Shown here in pieces: positions 60,563 through 64,000 of a stretch of 64,000 bases of DNA. A model generated the notes under the pieces. It worked only from the letters and a program-made list of their open reading frames with translations. It made no database searches and was not told the DNA's origin. The position numbers were made by a program, and so were the translations under genes. Source of the DNA: Prostheceraeus crozeri (Eukaryota > Platyhelminthes > Polycladida > Euryleptidae); NCBI GenBank assembly GCA_907163375.1, contig CAJQUW010003173.1, positions 1-64,000 of the forward strand, given 5' to 3'. Position 1 is the stretch's first letter, and every line of letters starts with the position of its first letter.

Positions 60563-60654
60563 ATGCAGCGCCTGTGCAACTGTCGTATGTGGTGTTTCTA
60601 TAATTTTTCTATCTATCTCAAGCTCTGGATATTTGTCATCATCCTTGGTACAGG
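60563..60654 (+). CDS. Possible first exon encoding a signal peptide
   Basis: An ATG opens about 30 residues ending in a strongly hydrophobic stretch (IYLKLWIFVIILGT), then a good donor, ACAG|GTAAGC. This looks like a leader exon of a secreted or membrane protein. The next exon is uncertain; the cysteine-containing frame at 60790-61128 is a candidate. No family recognised. Confidence 0.3.
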
Positions 60655-60789
60655 TAAGCTACAATACAATCAGTTTTATCAACTGAGGAGTGAATGCAAT
60701 TTGAGTAGAACAACTTCCCTTCCCGAATGTAAAAATTTACGGATAACTGGAATCTAAATGTGTTTTTTGGTATTGTTGTTCAAAAAAGT

Positions 60790-61128
60790 ATGAATAGTGA
60801 AGAGTGGGTTGGAGGGACACTTCCTAAAAGTCAGTCTTACAATTTCGAGATGACCATTAAGAGTTACTATGCACACAATATAACATACAGATGTAAGACA
60901 TATACAGATACATGTATGCATGCAGATAATAATGGTCTGCTTGCAAACTGCTTTTACGTAGTGTCCGCAGAGCTAAAGATCGAACAGAAAGCTGAGATGT
61001 TGAACTGTCTGAGCATATTACGCAAACACTTACTATACAAAACACAAGCGGTGAGTATACTATATAAACAGCTCGAACTGATATCTACGTATATCTCAAA
61101 CTGTGAAACTAAGAAAACCGAACGATAG
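60790..61128 (+). CDS. Unassigned cysteine-containing frame downstream of the leader exon
   Basis: A frame of 112 codons from ATG 60790 with six cysteines (YRCKTYTDTC, LLANCFYVV, EMLNCLSIL, ISNCETKK) and likely helices. An acceptor-like ATATACAG at about 60911 would join it in phase to the possible leader exon, and an AGCG|GTGAGT donor lies near 61050. A small secreted helical protein is conceivable, but no known family is recognised and it may be chance. Confidence 0.25.
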   Translation: MNSEEWVGGTLPKSQSYNFEMTIKSYYAHNITYRCKTYTDTCMHADNNGLLANCFYVVSAELKIEQKAEMLNCLSILRKHLLYKTQAVSILYKQLELISTYISNCETKKTER

Positions 61129-63943
61129 GCCTATCATCCGACTTATGAGTTGATAGTCGCAAATTTCTATGAAAGGCGACTAGAAACATCAACATGGCCT
61201 AGGTTCTGCTATGGATCTAACCAAGTGTTGTTCACGTGCATAAATCAAAATTTGACAATGATTTTGAAGTGTAAAATGTGAAAAGTTCTGATAATTGCAA
61301 TGTCGTATCACAGAAGGGATACATTTGAGATCGATCTATTCAATACCTCTAATGCAGGATTTCTATTTAGGATCTGCAACACTTTATCAAGTTTCGCTCT
61401 TGATTATACTTGATGCTTTTGAATAGCGTTTTCTACTCTTGACTTCCATGCTTTTTATATCTTAGGTCTATGACACATATTGAGAACACATGACAATTTG
61501 TAAACCACGCGCAAGATGGTGGCAGAGCAAGAGCAGTTACTGAGAAATGAATTCATCTTAAAAATTATATGACAGCCATCGTAGTACAGTGCTAGTTGTT
61601 ACATAATGATGTTTAATATAATTTTACACGAAAACATTGTTCATTATCCATTTTTAAATGAATTAATTAGTGCTGAATCATAAAAAGTTGCAAAACATTA
61701 ATAGCATTATAACTATTGTTCAAATAAACACTTTGGCTTTCACTGAAGAAAAGAAGCTACAACGCAAAATGCACTGTCTGAGACAAGTTGGAAAATTAGT
61801 ATATTTGTATTCTTCCTTTTGCTTGTGTCCTAAATCATGAAGATTTCGTCTCGAGATTAAACACAATGATACAATCGACACAAATGTCATCTATCATAAG
61901 TATCTCATACAGAGCACATTTTACATCATCGTGTCTCATTTGAAAATTTTACATTGACTGAATTGCAAAATGAAATAGTGATGATCCGTCATATAGCCTT
62001 CCATTTTTCCCACTGCTGTAAGCTTGGTAGGAATGAGGCACTGGTGAATATATGATCATTAAAGTGTAAGTAACGTCTGTTGCTAAGGCAAAGTTGGTGA
62101 ATTGGGCGACCAATCATCTTCAACATACTGTTCAAAGCGACTTTTATAAAGATAATGGGCTCTTAAAATCTCAGCAGCAGTGTAGCTTGTTGATGAAAAA
62201 TCGATGAAAATTTGTGGCATGAATCGGAGGATGACTTCAAATTAAAAAAAATGATATTTGAGATAGGAAAAATATGTATTCTTGTATAAGCATTGCGCAA
62301 ACTCATTACAGAGAATTAGATATTTCATGCTTCCAAGTTCCAACTCACTGTGGCTGAATGGCTAATGCAAAAGCATCGTGGTACCGCCAATCTTTCCATG
62401 CTCGATGTTTTCAGTGAGAACAAATGAATTGTTTCCGAGAGCTTAAATGTGAGAGGTAGAGAAGTTTTCAGTCTTTAAATACATATTATCATAAAGATTT
62501 CGACCGATTACACGGATATGGAGGATAGAGGCGACAATCAATTATGATGTAATTGTGATTTACTTGAATAAACTACTCCCGCAAAATTAACAAGTTTCTG
62601 ACAATTGATCAAAACCAGCATTATGAAAGGATGTGACAATTTATCAGCAGGGACCTGAGAATCGACAAATTTTGAATCGAATCGAATTGAATCATAGAAA
62701 ATTTACAGAGTCCTGCTTAGGTTTATTATATATACGTTTTTTTAGCCAGCTGCTTGACCAATAAGAAAACAGCCATAATCATGTAGCTTATATGACTGTT
62801 GAAAGATGCCGTGACACCTTGACATTCAGAAGGAATTAAGCAGTCAAATTAAATTTCTTTATTATTTTGGGAACATTGTTGCCTACTACACTTTGTAACT
62901 CAACCGAATTCGAATGACATGTTGACGCTGCATTATTAGGTAGATCCTGGATGTTGATTTGAAATGTGACTTCCCAATGACCTTGTTTGCCAAATTAGGT
63001 AGCTTGATGATAGAGACTAGGTTTGTAAGCTCAGGTTATCAGAAAAAGATCCTTTGAATCTCACGGGGGGAGTGGAACTGCAACCTTTATTCATCGTTCC
63101 TATACTTAATTTATGAGCCTGAAAAGCACAACTTTTCATGAATCAGCAAATTCCACCATTTGTTTAATCCTCTAGTGATTTATTTATATCTGCTCAGCTC
63201 TGCGAAATCAAATTGAATGTGGTGCTATTTTTCAAACTGGTGAACGACTTGTGAACGGAAATGGATTTTACTGTTGTAATAATATTACAATAATATCTTT
63301 ATTGAAGTCCTACATATCAAGAATCAGTAGGAGCATTTTCTAAAAGCTTCTAGGAATTGAAAGAGCAATAATCTACATGTATTTAGTGATATTCAAAAGT
63401 AAATTCCTTGTCAGAAATCCAACTCTATACGGTATCATTGATAAAGAATTGAAGAAAATGGGAAATCGCAATAATGGTTATTATCAAAAGAAGTGACTGT
63501 AGGGTATACAAAAATCTACAAAATCAGATTTCTTCGAAGTATTAGCAAAAAGGCTAATTTTTCTTATTTTTCCAGTGAGTCTGTCTCACTTTGAAACTGA
63601 ATTAACGGAGGATATTGATTTGATGAGATCGATGCAGGCAGGTATGGGCCTTGATATGTGCCGGCATACATTTAAATACCGGGATCAAATCTATCTCAAT
63701 TAATATACTGGATCATCCCCTGTCGGAACAGTTGTCGGATGAAGAATCCACACCTCCATTTGCGATAATTTATATGAATAGCGTGGAAATAAAGTCATGA
63801 AAGTTGTTAAATAGTCACAATATTTCACCATACGAGTATATCGACGATATAATCCTGGGTCCTTTCCTCAATGATAAGAATGCACTTCAGCGTATCCATG
63901 GCACGCTTAACTCAATATATGATAATATTCAATTACTTTAGAA
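61129..63943. other. Intergenic, nothing recognised
   Basis: AT-rich with no supported gene or bounded element; a tRNA-like stretch near 62344 was rejected. Confidence 0.5.
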
Positions 63944-64000
63944 CAGGGTTTCTTGAACTGGGGGCGCCCCCCCAAGGGGGCGTGGAGGGTTTTCAGGGGG
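63944..64000 (+). mobile_element. Start of a hAT-type element cut by the window edge
   Basis: CAGGGTTTCTTGAACTGGGG followed by a GCGCCCCCCC run and its near-inverse AAGGGGGCG is the familiar start of hAT non-autonomous families. The rest lies outside the window. Confidence 0.6.

Noticed and set aside
62344-62417. tRNA-like sequence with complementary ends CTCACTG and CAGTGAG and an A-box-like TGGCTGAATGGCTAATGC
   Set aside because: The anticodon and T arms cannot be formed and the B box is poor; the seven-base complement alone is not enough.
1-64000. CRISPR arrays, rRNA genes, bacterial operons or phage-like modules
   Set aside because: No regularly spaced direct repeats with unique spacers, no rRNA-like sequence and no prokaryotic gene organisation were seen.

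Overview
This is gene-poor, AT-rich animal nuclear DNA. Coding sequence is split by GT-AG introns, polyadenylation signals are AATAAA, and transposable elements fill most of the rest. The element mix (PIF/Harbinger with a MADF partner gene, hAT families with 8-bp target duplications, Tc1/mariner, Penelope-like elements, foldbacks) and the frequent AGGCCTA words suggest a marine invertebrate, perhaps an echinoderm or another deuterostome. The species cannot be fixed from the sequence.

Two host loci stand out. The first (about 4.8-7.3 kb, plus strand) is a long single-exon reading frame. Its first half resembles a mitofusin/DSTYK-type dynamin-like GTPase domain that has lost its P-loop, and its second half is a protein kinase fold lacking every catalytic residue. 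The second (54.3 to 31.5 kb, minus strand) is a divergent alpha-tubulin locus. One pair of 5' exons (54.0-54.3 kb) is followed by two homologous 3'-terminal exons in tandem (37.3-38.7 and 31.5-32.9 kb). No second set of 5' exons is visible, so the locus may make two alpha-tubulins by alternative use of terminal exons. Both terminal exons keep the nucleotide-pocket residues, replace the catalytic Glu254 by Gln, and carry acidic tails of about 95 residues ending in Tyr. The shared 5' exon lacks the acetylatable Lys40 and has a shortened loop there.

The rest is layered mobile DNA. At 7.8-13.9 kb a 1.7-kb non-autonomous hAT element (8-bp target duplication) contains a nested 3.2-kb PIF/Harbinger element, with transposase and a MADF-BESS gene, and a nested inverted Penelope fragment. 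A second hAT copy (20.9-22.6 kb) sits inside a degraded reverse-transcriptase element (19.2-24.0 kb). A Tc1 element with an intron in its transposase lies at 24.6-25.9 kb, beside five copies of a CpG-rich 17-bp word (24.55-27.26 kb). The long tubulin intron holds a 3.5-kb inverted repeat with a mariner in its centre (40.2-43.7 kb), a decayed Tc1 (44.0-45.4 kb), two foldback elements and a hAT relic. A Penelope-like fragment with inverted flanks lies at 56.5-57.7 kb, and another hAT end runs off the right edge.

No rRNA, convincing tRNA, CRISPR array or bacterial-type operon is present. Most short open frames looked like chance frames in AT-rich DNA and are not listed.
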